From the NCBI GenBank assembly GCA_963621245.1, contig CAVFCW010000005.1, forward strand, positions 62,001 to 126,000: a stretch of 64,000 nucleotides of DNA, given 5' to 3'. The DNA is from SIG603 sp963621245. Its GTDB lineage: Bacteria > Bacillota > Clostridia > Oscillospirales > Acutalibacteraceae. Below are positions 7,441-16,219 of the stretch, piece after piece (within the stretch, counting starts at the first letter, position 1; each line of letters opens with the position of its first letter). The position numbers and the translations under genes are program-made. The notes under the pieces were generated by a model, which saw only the letters and a list, made by a program, of their open reading frames with translations, ran no database searches and was not told where the DNA came from.

Positions 7441-8553
7441 ATGAAGGTTGTATTAGAAAACATAACTAAAAGGTTTCCAAACCGCAACAAGAAAATACAC
7501 GATGATTTTGTTGCTGTTGATAATTTCAATTTTGAGATTCCAGACGGTAAACTTATCGGTTTGCTCGGCCCGTCGGGCTGTGGGAAATCTACCACTCTTA
7601 ATATGATATGCGGACTTGAAGCACCGACATCGGGCAAAATATATTTCGGTGAAGATGATGTAACCGAGCTTTCACCAGAAATAAGAGGCGTGGGAATGGT
7701 TTTCCAAAACTATGCGCTCTATCCGCATTTGACAGTGATGCAGAACATTTGCTTTCCGCTTGAGAATCTGAAAGGCAAAGATAAACTCACGAAACAGCAG
7801 ATGCGGCAAAAGGCTCTTGATGCCGCAAAGCTTGTCCAAATTGAAGATTTTATGGACAGACTGCCAAGCGAACTTTCGGGCGGTCAACAGCAGAGAGTGG
7901 CAATAGCAAGAGCACTTGTGAAAATGCCCAAAGTACTTCTTCTCGATGAACCGCTTTCAAACCTTGACGCAAGACTTAGACTTCAGACGAGAGAAGAAAT
8001 AAGAAGAATACAGAGGGAAACCAAAATAACAACTATCTTTGTTACGCACGATCAGGAGGAGGCTATGAGCATATCCGATATGATTGTGGTTATGAACAAG
8101 GGTGTTGTGCAGCAGATAGGAAAGCCCCAGCAAGTCTACGACGAGCCTGTTAATCTGTTTGTTGCAAAGTTTCTCGGCACTCCGCCTATTAATGTGTTTA
8201 AAGGCAGAGTAGAGGGTGGCAAGCTGTTTGTGGGCGATGATAAAGTTTTGAGTGTCGGCGGTGTATCTGACAGGAATGTTTTTGTAGGAATCCGTCCCGA
8301 GGGATTTGTGCTTGATGACAACGGCGGTCTTCATTGCAAACTCAGTGCCGTTGAGGTTATGGGCAGAGATACAAGCGTGGTTTCATCCCACACGGCATCA
8401 CTCGGCGCAAGCATTCGCTCGATTGTTCCCACCGAAAGCAAGGTCGATGCCAAGGACGGAGAAGTTTCGTTCTCGCTTAAACCGTACAAGACATATCTTT
8501 TCGATGTAAATGACGAGAAGAGGATAAGCTGTGAGCTTTCCGAGGTAAAATGA
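7441..8553 (+). CDS. ABC importer ATPase, MalK/UgpC/MsmX type
   Basis: 370 residues from ATG 7441; an in-frame ATG at 7435 lies too close to the AAGGAAAG site at 7426-7433. Walker A GPSGCGKST, Q-loop FQNYALYPHLTV, signature LSGGQQQR, Walker B VLLLDEPLSNLDA and H-loop FVTHDQEE are all intact. The C-terminal third carries a TOBE-like beta domain typical of sugar and glycerol-3-phosphate importers (usual length about 365). It hydrolyses ATP for the two permeases encoded next, with which it overlaps by 4 bp. Gene order is ATPase-permease-permease-binding protein, the reverse of the usual arrangement. Confidence 0.92.
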   Translation: MKVVLENITKRFPNRNKKIHDDFVAVDNFNFEIPDGKLIGLLGPSGCGKSTTLNMICGLEAPTSGKIYFGEDDVTELSPEIRGVGMVFQNYALYPHLTVMQNICFPLENLKGKDKLTKQQMRQKALDAAKLVQIEDFMDRLPSELSGGQQQRVAIARALVKMPKVLLLDEPLSNLDARLRLQTREEIRRIQRETKITTIFVTHDQEEAMSISDMIVVMNKGVVQQIGKPQQVYDEPVNLFVAKFLGTPPINVFKGRVEGGKLFVGDDKVLSVGGVSDRNVFVGIRPEGFVLDDNGGLHCKLSAVEVMGRDTSVVSSHTASLGASIRSIVPTESKVDAKDGEVSFSLKPYKTYLFDVNDEKRISCELSEVK

Positions 8554-9443
8554 TGAAAAAAAGTAATATGAAAGCCTGGCTCTATCTTTTGCCGGCGATA
8601 CTGTTTCTCGGTTTCTTCATGGTCTATCCGCTTATAGACGTACTCGTCTATTCCGTTGAGGAAGGTTATAACTCGGCATCGCAGAGCTTTTTCGGTTACG
8701 GCATTTACAACTACAGTTATGTGCTTCACGATACTTATTTTTTACAGGCTGTAAAAAATACTTTCATTTTGGTCGTGATAACCGTTCCGTTATCCACGCT
8801 GTTTGCGCTTCTTATCTCGCTTGCGCTCAACAGCATAACCAAGCTTAAAAATCTTTTTCAAACAATTTACTTTTTGCCTTATGTAACGAACACGCTTGCG
8901 GTCGGACTTGTTTTTATGATTCTTTTCAAGAAAACTGCTTATTCCGACGGCATGGTAAATCTTCTTATAAACGCATTTGGCGGACAGTCCGTTGACTTCA
9001 TCGACGGCCCCTACTGGGCAAAAATGTTCGTCATGTGTTTTTACACGATTTGGGTGGTTTTGCCTTTTAAGATTCTTATTTTGACAAGTGCGCTTGCCTC
9101 CGTTGACGAGACTTACTACAAAGCCGCAAAGGTGGACGGTGCTTCCGCTTGGACGATTTTCAGAAAAATAACCCTTCCCATGATAAGCCCCATGATTTTC
9201 TATCTTGTTATTACGGGATTTATCGGAGCGTTTAAGGCATACAGCGACGAGGTTGCACTTTTCGGAACAGACCTCAATGCCGCAGGAATGAACACGATTG
9301 TCGGATATGTTTATGATATGCTTTACGGCAACAGCGGTGGCTATCCGTCTTACGCTTCGGCGGCGGCGCTTATTTTGTTTGCAATCGTGCTTACAATTAC
9401 ATGCATAAATCTTCTTGTGAGCAGGAAGAACGTTCGTTATTGA
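8550..9443 (+). CDS. Carbohydrate ABC importer permease (UgpA/MsmF type)
   Basis: 297 residues, six predicted helices starting with LYLLPAILFLGFFMVYPLI. The cytoplasmic EAA-type coupling motif reads YYKAAKVDGASAWTIFRKI (about residue 190), which docks on the ATPase. ATG 8550 overlaps the upstream TGA; a second ATG at 8553 is better spaced from GAGG at 8542-8545 and may be the true start. It forms a heterodimer with the permease encoded at 9454-10329. Confidence 0.9.
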   Translation: MMKKSNMKAWLYLLPAILFLGFFMVYPLIDVLVYSVEEGYNSASQSFFGYGIYNYSYVLHDTYFLQAVKNTFILVVITVPLSTLFALLISLALNSITKLKNLFQTIYFLPYVTNTLAVGLVFMILFKKTAYSDGMVNLLINAFGGQSVDFIDGPYWAKMFVMCFYTIWVVLPFKILILTSALASVDETYYKAAKVDGASAWTIFRKITLPMISPMIFYLVITGFIGAFKAYSDEVALFGTDLNAAGMNTIVGYVYDMLYGNSGGYPSYASAAALILFAIVLTITCINLLVSRKNVRY

Positions 9444-9453
9444 GGTGAAAGTC

Positions 9454-10329
9454 ATGACCGATTTAAGTGAATACAGAGCAAAAGAGCTTCACGCAAAAAG
9501 ACGAAAAAAAGTGCTGAAGACGATAACCTATATATTTCTTGCGGTGTGGGCGGTAGCCGTGCTTTTTCCATTTTACTGGATGATACTCACATCCATTAAA
9601 AGCTACAGTTCTTACAACGCAGAGTACATTCCTCAGTTTTTTACTGCTTCGCCGACTACGCAAAACTATGTGGACGCCTTTACAAGCGTTCCGCTCGCAA
9701 GATATTTTTCGAACACAGTAATTTTCACCGTAATAACTACGGCAATAATGCTGGTGGTTACCGTGCTTGCGGCGTTTGCTTTTTCGAGACTTGAATTTAA
9801 AGGTAAAAACCTTGTTTTTACGCTTTTTCTCTCGCTAATGATGATTCCTAATGAGCTTGTCGTTATCACAAATTATCAGACGATAACCAACCTCGGTTTG
9901 AGAAACACATTTACAGGCTTGATTTTACCGTCCGTAACTTCTGTTTTCTATATTTATTTGCTGAAAGAGAATTTCGAGCAGATTCCCGATGAGCTTTATA
10001 AAGCGGCAAAGGTAGACGGAACATCTGATTTTAAATATCTCACTCGTGTGATGATTCCCATTTGCAAACCCACGATTATCACGATTCTAATATTAAAGGT
10101 AATAGAGTGCTGGAACTCTTACGTTTGGCCGAGACTTATCACGGACAATTCCGCATATTTCCTTGTTTCAAACGGAATTCAGGAGATAAGAGAGAACGGA
10201 TTCGGCCGTGAGAACGTGCCCGCAATGATGGCGGCGGTTGTTGTAATAAGCGTTCCGCTTATCGTTTTGTTCCTCGTTTTCCATAAGAAAATTATGGAGG
10301 GAGTTTCGAGAGGAGGAACAAAGGGATGA
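9454..10329 (+). CDS. Carbohydrate ABC importer permease (UgpE/MsmG type)
   Basis: 291 residues from ATG 9454, 8 nt past GAGG at 9442-9445; a GTG at 9445 overlaps that site and is unlikely. Six helices, and an EAA motif LYKAAKVDGTSDFKYLTRV about 100 residues from the C-terminus. The SFYWMI-like N-terminal segment (LFPFYWMILTSIK) is typical of the second permease of CUT1 importers. Its 3' end overlaps the binding-protein gene by 4 bp. Confidence 0.9.
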   Translation: MTDLSEYRAKELHAKRRKKVLKTITYIFLAVWAVAVLFPFYWMILTSIKSYSSYNAEYIPQFFTASPTTQNYVDAFTSVPLARYFSNTVIFTVITTAIMLVVTVLAAFAFSRLEFKGKNLVFTLFLSLMMIPNELVVITNYQTITNLGLRNTFTGLILPSVTSVFYIYLLKENFEQIPDELYKAAKVDGTSDFKYLTRVMIPICKPTIITILILKVIECWNSYVWPRLITDNSAYFLVSNGIQEIRENGFGRENVPAMMAAVVVISVPLIVLFLVFHKKIMEGVSRGGTKG

Positions 10330-11924
10330 GAAAGAGATTAAAGGCGATTGTTTTATCGTGCGTTTTGATTTTTACAATGTTCAATTTCAGTGCTTGCCAC
10401 GGCTCTAAAGGTCAGTCGGCTTTTACCGTGCCCGAAGATTTTGACGAGAGCAAAAACTATGAGATAAGCTTTTGGGCAAAGAACGACACAAACAAAAATC
10501 AGACGGATATTTACAACAATGCTATCGAGGACTTCCAAAAGCTGTATCCGAATATAAAAGTTAATTTAAAGCTTTACACCGATTACAGTAAAATCTACAA
10601 CGATGTTATCACCAATATCGCTACTGACACCACGCCCAATGTATGCATAACTTATCCCGATCATATTGCAACTTACCTGACGGGAGATAATGTAGTTGTT
10701 CCGCTTGATGATTTGCTGACGGACGAGAATTACGGTTTGGGTGGTAGCAAGGTTAAATTCGATTCACCGACCAAGGATGAGATTATCCCCGAATTTCTGA
10801 ACGAATGCTACATCGGAGATAATTGCTACGCACTTCCGTACATGCGCTCGACTGAGGCGCTTTATATCAACAAAACCTATGTTGAAAAACTCGGCTATGA
10901 AGTACCAGATGTTCTCACGTGGGACTTTGTCTGGGAGGTATCCGAGGCGGCACTCAAACAGGATTCCAACGGAAATTATCTCGTCAACGGACAAAAGGTT
11001 TTGATTCCGTTTATCTATAAATCAACCGACAACATGATGATTTCCATGCTGAAACAGCTCGATGCGGGCTACTCCGATTCAAACGGCGATGTTCTTTTGT
11101 TCAACGATACCACAAAAAGCATACTTGAAACAGTTGCCGAACACACGCAAAGTGGAGCATTCTCCACATTTAAAATTTCAAGTTATCCGGCTAACTTTTT
11201 GAATGCCGGTCAGTGCATATTTGCGGTTGATTCAACGGCAGGTTCTACTTGGATGGGTTCGGACGCTCCTCTTTCGGATATTGCCGAGGAATCCAAAGTC
11301 GATTTTGAGACGGTCGTAAGACCGATTCCGCAGTATGATACATCGAACCCAAAGATGATTTCACAGGGCCCGTCCGTTTGTGTTTTCAACAAGAGCGACA
11401 GCGGAGAGGTTTTGGCTTCGTGGCTTTTCGCACAGTATCTGCTTTCGAACAATGTTCAAATTCCTTATGCCGAAACCGAGGGCTACGTGCCCGTTACCTC
11501 TAAGGCACAGGAAAGTGACGAATACAAAGATTATCTTTCCCGTTCGGGCGAGGATGATTCCGAGCATTATCAGGTGAAAATCGATGCCACAGAGCTTTTG
11601 CTCAATAACATAAGCAATACGTTCGTAACGCCCGTATTTAACGGTTCGACTTCGCTCAGAAGTGCCGCAGGAGAGCTTATAGAAACGGTGGCTAAGTCCG
11701 TAAGGCGCAAACAGACAGTTGACGACGCATTCATTCAAAATCTCTATGATGATGTGACTTCGCTTTACAGGCTTGATCAGATTACCGCCGTTAGTTCTTC
11801 CGGCAAAGCCGATTTGGGCCCGCTTCCTGTTACCGCAAAAGCACTTTTGGGTACACTGGGAATCACGTGGGTTTTGATTATTCTGTATCTCGCTTTATCT
11901 AAGCTTCGTAAAAAGAAAAATTAA
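10326..11924 (+). CDS. Solute-binding lipoprotein with an added C-terminal membrane helix
   Basis: 532 residues. Signal peptide with lipobox FSAC (Cys about 24), then a family 1 extracellular solute-binding domain: YEISFWAKND near the N-terminus, a DFQKLYPNIKVNL strand-helix and a GQCIFAVDSTAGSTWM segment in the second lobe. At about 530 residues it is longer than usual (400-450). The last 30 residues form a hydrophobic helix (GTLGITWVLIILYLALS) followed by KLRKKKN, so the protein would be anchored at both ends. It is the last gene of the importer operon, with GGAGGA just upstream and a strong terminator after it. Ligand probably a sugar or glycerol phosphate; not determined. Confidence 0.85.
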   Translation: MRKRLKAIVLSCVLIFTMFNFSACHGSKGQSAFTVPEDFDESKNYEISFWAKNDTNKNQTDIYNNAIEDFQKLYPNIKVNLKLYTDYSKIYNDVITNIATDTTPNVCITYPDHIATYLTGDNVVVPLDDLLTDENYGLGGSKVKFDSPTKDEIIPEFLNECYIGDNCYALPYMRSTEALYINKTYVEKLGYEVPDVLTWDFVWEVSEAALKQDSNGNYLVNGQKVLIPFIYKSTDNMMISMLKQLDAGYSDSNGDVLLFNDTTKSILETVAEHTQSGAFSTFKISSYPANFLNAGQCIFAVDSTAGSTWMGSDAPLSDIAEESKVDFETVVRPIPQYDTSNPKMISQGPSVCVFNKSDSGEVLASWLFAQYLLSNNVQIPYAETEGYVPVTSKAQESDEYKDYLSRSGEDDSEHYQVKIDATELLLNNISNTFVTPVFNGSTSLRSAAGELIETVAKSVRRKQTVDDAFIQNLYDDVTSLYRLDQITAVSSSGKADLGPLPVTAKALLGTLGITWVLIILYLALSKLRKKKN

Positions 11925-11928
11925 TTTT

Positions 11929-11958
11929 GGTGCGGCAAGCTGATTGCCGCACCTTTTT
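11929..11958 (+). terminator. Terminator of the sugar-type importer operon
   Basis: Perfect 10-bp stem GGTGCGGCAA / TTGCCGCACC, 5-nt loop, then TTTTT. Confidence 0.95.
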
Positions 11959-12029
11959 CAATCACAAAAAGAACTTGTTAAGATTTATTGTGTGAAGTGC
12001 CGAAACTCCCGTGAAATCGAAAAAACGGC

Positions 12030-12059
12030 TTGATTTAGGGTGCTTTTTTGTGGTATATT
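12030..12059 (+). promoter_or_regulatory. Promoter of the DUF2798-like gene
   Basis: -35 TTGATT (12030-12035), 18-bp spacer, extended -10 TGG-TATATT (12054-12059). The leader is about 100 nt and highly structured. Confidence 0.65.
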
Positions 12060-12100
12060 AAATACACAACTTAATATGGTATTGAATTGGAAACGCACAA

Positions 12101-12157
12101 TCCTCCGGGATGATAACGAACAACACATCAGTTAATTCGTTATCATATTTAGGAGGG
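12101..12157 (+). ncRNA. Structured leader that can sequester the ribosome binding site
   Basis: A perfect 11-bp inverted repeat, ATGATAACGAA (12110-12120) / TTCGTTATCAT (12136-12146), encloses a 15-nt loop. Outside it CCTCC (12102-12106) is complementary to GGAGG (12152-12156), the Shine-Dalgarno of the following gene. The whole forms a long two-part stem that would hide the ribosome site. There is no T tract, so control would be translational. I do not recognise a known riboswitch class. Confidence 0.6.
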
Positions 12158-12164
12158 TATTTTT

Positions 12165-12632
12165 ATGCCAAAAAACAAATTTCAGGATGTAGTTTTCACC
12201 GCAATCATGGCTACAATCATGGTTTACGGAATGGTAGTTTATAACGTTGCTCTCAATACGGGCGGTGTTAGCGGTGTTACATTCCTTGCCGCTTTACATG
12301 AGCTTCCGATCATGGCTCCTGTCGCTTTCATTCTCGAGTTCTTCATTGTCGGTAAGATTGCAAGAAAGCTTGCCTTCTCTGTAATGAGACCCACAGACAG
12401 ACCGCAGTTCATCACTTATGCGATTTCCATTTGCATTTGCTGCATTATGTGTCCCACCATGAGCCTTATCGCAACATTCCTTTTCAAAACTCCGTCTTTC
12501 GGCACTTGGATTCAGACTTGGGCTATGAACTTCCCAATGGCTATTTGCTATCAGATGTTCTATTGCGGCCCGCTTGTAAGACTTATCTTCAGATTGATCT
12601 TTGAGAGAAAGTCAAAAGCCGAGAATAAATAA
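12165..12632 (+). CDS. DUF2798-like four-helix membrane protein
   Basis: 155 residues with four hydrophobic segments (about 10-30, 42-65, 82-107, 118-143). The N-terminus MPKNKFQDVVFTAIMA and the internal MVYGMVVYN fit what I remember of the DUF2798 family of small Firmicute membrane proteins, whose function is not known. Cys residues cluster in helix 3 (ICICCIMC). ATG 12165 lies 7 nt past GGAGGG. Monocistronic, with its own promoter, a structured leader and a terminator. A transport or efflux role is only a guess from topology. Confidence 0.65.
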   Translation: MPKNKFQDVVFTAIMATIMVYGMVVYNVALNTGGVSGVTFLAALHELPIMAPVAFILEFFIVGKIARKLAFSVMRPTDRPQFITYAISICICCIMCPTMSLIATFLFKTPSFGTWIQTWAMNFPMAICYQMFYCGPLVRLIFRLIFERKSKAENK

Positions 12633-12644
12633 GATATTATTATG

Positions 12645-12675
12645 TCGCACACGGCTATGTCGTGTGCGATTTTTT
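12645..12675 (+). terminator. Terminator of the DUF2798-like gene
   Basis: 9-bp stem TCGCACACG / CGTGTGCGA with a 7-nt loop, then six T residues. Confidence 0.93.
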
Positions 12676-12738
12676 ATTGTATACAAAATTGCACTAAATT
12701 TTGAGATTAAGGCGAAAAAGATTTTTGTGTTATTTATC

Positions 12739-12766
12739 TTGATTTTTATATTGTATGTTTTATAAT
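12739..12766 (+). promoter_or_regulatory. Promoter of the OB-fold-like lipoprotein gene
   Basis: -35 TTGATT (12739-12744), 16-bp spacer, -10 TATAAT (12761-12766). Confidence 0.75.
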
Positions 12767-12814
12767 AGATTATGGTCAAACGGCCAAATAATATAATTTT
12801 TGGAGAAAAGAAAA

Positions 12815-13618
12815 ATGAAAAGATTTTTTGCGATTCTGACAGTTCTTTCTCTCGCATTCGCTATGACAGCTTGCTCAAGCAGCGATTCGAGCACATCTTC
12901 AAGCGAGTCTTCTGCCGAGAGCTCAGTGGCATCTTCTTCCGAGGCAGCTTCTTCTGAGACATCCGCTTCATCCGAGGCTGGCGATGTTGCAGTTATGACA
13001 TACGCTGAGTATGCAGCTGCTGATCTCGATACAGAGGTTTGCGTTGAGACTTATGTTCAGGCTAAGCAGTCCTGGTGGGAGGACAAGGCTACCGTTTATA
13101 CTCAGGATGAGGACGGCGCTTATTTCCTTTACAACATGGCTTGCTCAGAGGAAGATTACGATAAGCTTACAGTCGGCACAAAGATTCGTGTAACAGGCTA
13201 TAAGTCCGAGTGGTCAGGTGAGGTTGAAATCACAGACGCTACATTCGAGATCATCGACGGCAACTACGTTGCGGAGCCTGTTGATGTTACAGATCTTCTC
13301 GGCAAGGACGAGCTTATCGACCATCAGAATCAGCTTGTTTCCTTCACAGGAATGACAGTTGAGGCTGCCGATGATAACGGTGCCGCTTACCTTTACAACT
13401 ATGACGGTTCAGGTACAGATGGTGACGACCTTTACTTCAAGGTTTCCAAGGACGGCGAGACATACACATTTACAGTTGAGTCTTATCTCTGCGACAACAC
13501 AACAGATGTTTATAAGGCTGTTAAGGAGCTCAAGGTTGGCGATACAGTTGACATGGAAGGCTTCCTTTACTGGTATGACGGTGTAAACCCGCACATCACT
13601 TCTGTTACAGTTAAATAA
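12815..13618 (+). CDS. Lipoprotein with two OB-fold-like modules
   Basis: 267 residues from ATG 12815, preceded by GGAG at 12802-12805; an upstream TTG at 12800 overlaps that site. Lipobox MTAC (Cys about 20) and a Ser/Ala/Glu-rich linker to about residue 58, then two similar modules of about 95 residues. Module 1 has VCVETYVQAKQSWWED, AYFLYNM and KIRVTGYKSEWSGEVEI; module 2 has LVSFTGMTVEAADDNG, AYLYNYDG and TVDMEGFLYWYDGVNPHI. The repeated GTxxxVxGYxxWxxGxxEI pattern resembles OB-fold nucleic-acid or metal-binding modules used in surface proteins. Monocistronic. Ligand unknown. Confidence 0.7.
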   Translation: MKRFFAILTVLSLAFAMTACSSSDSSTSSSESSAESSVASSSEAASSETSASSEAGDVAVMTYAEYAAADLDTEVCVETYVQAKQSWWEDKATVYTQDEDGAYFLYNMACSEEDYDKLTVGTKIRVTGYKSEWSGEVEITDATFEIIDGNYVAEPVDVTDLLGKDELIDHQNQLVSFTGMTVEAADDNGAAYLYNYDGSGTDGDDLYFKVSKDGETYTFTVESYLCDNTTDVYKAVKELKVGDTVDMEGFLYWYDGVNPHITSVTVK

Positions 13619-13635
13619 TCAAGCCTAAGGCATAA

Positions 13636-13665
13636 AAAAGCGAGGAAAGCAATTTCCTCGCTTTT
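13636..13665. terminator. Bidirectional terminator between the lipoprotein gene and trpA
   Basis: 13-bp stem AAAAGCGAGGAAA / TTTCCTCGCTTTT with a 4-nt loop, giving T runs on both strands. Confidence 0.9.
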
Positions 13666-13668
13666 GTT

Positions 13669-14439
13669 TTATCTTATGGCATCTTTCATCGATTTGACAT
13701 ACTCTCCGACATATTTGGGAGAATCCTTGCCGTATTTTTCTATTATCTTGATAATTGCCGAACCGACAATAGCACCGTCCGATATATCTGCCATCTTCTT
13801 TGCCTGTTCGGGTGTGGAAATGCCGAATCCGATTGCACACGGAACGCTCGAATTTTCTCTCACGACATTCACAATGGACTTGAGGTCTGTTTTGATTTCG
13901 CTTCTCATACCTGTAACGCCCAAGCTTGATACGATATAGATGAAGCCCTCAGCCTCTTTTGCAATCATAGCTATGCGGTTTTCAGAAGTCGGCGCTATGA
14001 GTGAAATTAAATCTACTCCGTATTTTGAGCAAATGGGGGAGAACTCCTCTTTTTCTTCGTAGGGAAGATCGGGAAGAATAAGCCCGTCAATTCCGATTTC
14101 TTTGCACGTGCCGATGAATTTATCTGATCCATAGGAGAACACGACATTTGCGTAGGTCATAAATACCATGGGGGTTTTTACGTCCTTGCGGATTTCTCTT
14201 ACAAAATCGAATATCTTGTCAGTCGTCACTCCGCCTTTTAATGCTCTGATGTTTGCGCCCTGAATAACGGGACCCTCGGCAGTCGGATCGGAAAACGGAA
14301 TGCCAAGCTCGATTAGGTCGGCGCCGTTTGCGGCTGCTTCACGAACGACTTTTGCAGTGGTTTCAAGGTCAGGATCGCCGCAAGTGATGAATGCGATAAA
14401 TGCTTTGCCGTTTTCAAACGCTTTATTTATATTACTCAT
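13669..14439 (-). CDS. trpA: Tryptophan synthase alpha subunit
   Basis: 256 residues, a TIM barrel that splits indole-3-glycerol phosphate into indole and glyceraldehyde 3-phosphate and passes indole to TrpB. The catalytic Glu is in LIELGIPFSDP (about residue 42) and the catalytic Asp follows in the same segment; the phosphate-binding SSLGVTG is at about 170 and IGFGIST near 205. Length is normal (about 260). Last gene of the trp operon; its start overlaps the trpB end by 8 bp, consistent with translational coupling of the two subunits. Confidence 0.97.
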   Translation of the reverse strand: MSNINKAFENGKAFIAFITCGDPDLETTAKVVREAAANGADLIELGIPFSDPTAEGPVIQGANIRALKGGVTTDKIFDFVREIRKDVKTPMVFMTYANVVFSYGSDKFIGTCKEIGIDGLILPDLPYEEKEEFSPICSKYGVDLISLIAPTSENRIAMIAKEAEGFIYIVSSLGVTGMRSEIKTDLKSIVNVVRENSSVPCAIGFGISTPEQAKKMADISDGAIVGSAIIKIIEKYGKDSPKYVGEYVKSMKDAIR

Positions 14440-15622
14440 AGATGTTCTCTCCTCTGTAACGCGCGATTGCGGCGCAGTCTTTGTCTCCTCTGCCGGAAAT
14501 TGTGATTACGATAATTTTATCTTTGCTCATGGTTGGAGCTAATTTTTTAGCGTACGCAACAGCGTGAGCGGATTCGATAGCGGGGATTATTCCCTCTGTT
14601 TTTGCGAGATATTCAAAAGCATCCACAGCTTCATCATCGGTAACGGGAACATATTTTGCTCGTCCGCTGTCGTGTAAATAAGCGTGTTCGGGGCCGACAC
14701 CCGGATAATCAAGACCTGCCGAAATTGAATAAACAGGAGCGATTTGACCGTATTTATCCTGGCAGAAATAAGATTTCATGCCGTGGAAAATTCCAAGTCT
14801 GCCAGTTGCGATTGTTGCGGCTGTCTCGAATGTATCTATGCCTCTGCCGGCAGCTTCGCATCCGATAAGCTCTACATCTTTGTCCTCGATGAAATTATAG
14901 AATGTGCCGATTGCGTTTGAACCGCCGCCCACGCAAGCTATAACGGCATCGGGAAGTCTGCCTTCCTTTTCGAGCATTTGCTCTTTGATTTCCTTTGAAA
15001 TAACAGCCTGAAAATCACGGACGATTGTGGGGAACGGATGAGGTCCCATGACGGAACCCAAACAGTAATGCGTATCTGCGATTCTTGATGTCCATTCTCT
15101 CATAGCTTCGGAAACAGCGTCTTTGAGAGTTGCCGTACCTGTTTTTACGGGGACAACCTCTGCGCCCAAAAGTTTCATACGGTAAACGTTAAGCGCCTGT
15201 CTGATTGTATCCTCTTCACCCATGAAGACAACGCATTCCATTCCCATGAGTGCGGCGGCTGTTGCCGTTGCCACTCCGTGCTGACCTGCTCCCGTCTCTG
15301 CGATAAGTCTTGTTTTTCCCATTTTTTTGGCAAGGAGAGCCTGGCCGAGAACATTGTTTATTTTGTGCGCTCCCGTGTGGTTGAGATCCTCACGCTTGAG
15401 GTATATTTTAGCGCCTCCTAAATCCTTAGTCATTTTTTCGGCGTAGTAAAGTCTTGACGGTCTGCCCGCATATTCGTTAAGGAGTTCTGTAAGTTCCCTG
15501 TTAAATTCAGGGTCGTTTTTATAGTGATTATAAGCTTCTTCAAGCTCGATGACGGCATTCATAAGAGTTTCGGGGATGTACTGTCCGCCGTGAATGCCGA
15601 ATCTTCCGTTTGGGTTAGTCAT
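14432..15622 (-). CDS. trpB: Tryptophan synthase beta subunit
   Basis: 396 residues. PLP-dependent beta-replacement of serine by indole. The PLP lysine sits in LNHTGAHKINN (about residue 85), the phosphate-binding loop is GGGSNAIG (about 230) and the catalytic Glu is in ETGAGQHG (about 107). Opens NPNGRFGIHGGQYIPETLM as in TrpB1-type enzymes. Overlaps trpF by 8 bp upstream and trpA by 8 bp downstream. Confidence 0.98.
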   Translation of the reverse strand: MTNPNGRFGIHGGQYIPETLMNAVIELEEAYNHYKNDPEFNRELTELLNEYAGRPSRLYYAEKMTKDLGGAKIYLKREDLNHTGAHKINNVLGQALLAKKMGKTRLIAETGAGQHGVATATAAALMGMECVVFMGEEDTIRQALNVYRMKLLGAEVVPVKTGTATLKDAVSEAMREWTSRIADTHYCLGSVMGPHPFPTIVRDFQAVISKEIKEQMLEKEGRLPDAVIACVGGGSNAIGTFYNFIEDKDVELIGCEAAGRGIDTFETAATIATGRLGIFHGMKSYFCQDKYGQIAPVYSISAGLDYPGVGPEHAYLHDSGRAKYVPVTDDEAVDAFEYLAKTEGIIPAIESAHAVAYAKKLAPTMSKDKIIVITISGRGDKDCAAIARYRGENIYE

Positions 15623-16217
15623 TTTCTTTTCCTTCCTTTATAAACTCTGCCATTTTGTTTTTATCTTTAAATCCGTTTGTCTCAATGCCTGAGCTCACAT
15701 CAAGCGCAAACGGGTGAAGTGCGCTGACGGCTTCTCTTACATTTTCTGGTGAAAGACCGCCTGCCAAAAAGTAGTCACGATTTATATTCTTGATGAGCGA
15801 CCAATTAAATGTTTGACCCGTGCCCGCTCCCGAATCGAGAAGAACAAAATCCGCTTTGCTTTTCTCCGCAAGAGAAATGTCCGTTTCGCTTTTGACTTTG
15901 AATGCTTTGATAATCGGTTTTGGCGAAAGCGTTTTGAGTTTCAGTATATAATCGTCAGATTCATCACCGTGAAGTTGAGCGATGTCGATGATATTTTTAT
16001 TTAACAGCTCAGCCACAAACTCTGGTTCTTCGTTCACGAATACTCCGACCGCCTGAATGCTTGGGCTAAGCTTCTTTTTTAATGCATCTGCTTCGTTTGG
16101 CGAAACATACCGCTTGCTGTTCTTTGCAAAAACAAATCCGATATATTCGGGTTTAAGTTCATTTGCGAATTCTATGTCTTCGGGCCTTCTCAAGCCGCAA
16201 AATTTCACTCTGCTCAT
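15615..16217 (-). CDS. trpF: Phosphoribosylanthranilate isomerase
   Basis: 200 residues, a TIM barrel catalysing the Amadori rearrangement to CdRP. The catalytic Cys is in VKFCGLRRPEDI (about residue 7) and the catalytic Asp in VLLDSGAGTGQTFNW (about 127); FLAGGLSPENV is the phosphate loop. Separate from trpC here, unlike the fused E. coli enzyme. The start is 2 bp past the trpC stop. Confidence 0.96.
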   Translation of the reverse strand: MSRVKFCGLRRPEDIEFANELKPEYIGFVFAKNSKRYVSPNEADALKKKLSPSIQAVGVFVNEEPEFVAELLNKNIIDIAQLHGDESDDYILKLKTLSPKPIIKAFKVKSETDISLAEKSKADFVLLDSGAGTGQTFNWSLIKNINRDYFLAGGLSPENVREAVSALHPFALDVSSGIETNGFKDKNKMAEFIKEGKEND

Positions 16218-16219
16218 TT

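Noticed and set aside
8790..9455. 221-codon open frame on the minus strand inside the permease genes
   Set aside because: Fully antisense to two well-supported permease genes, with Lys/Arg/Cys-rich non-protein-like composition and no ribosome site or promoter.
12772..12957. Small plus-strand open frame before the OB-fold-like lipoprotein
   Set aside because: Overlaps the lipoprotein in another frame and has no site of its own; the lipoprotein start at 12815 with GGAG explains the signals.
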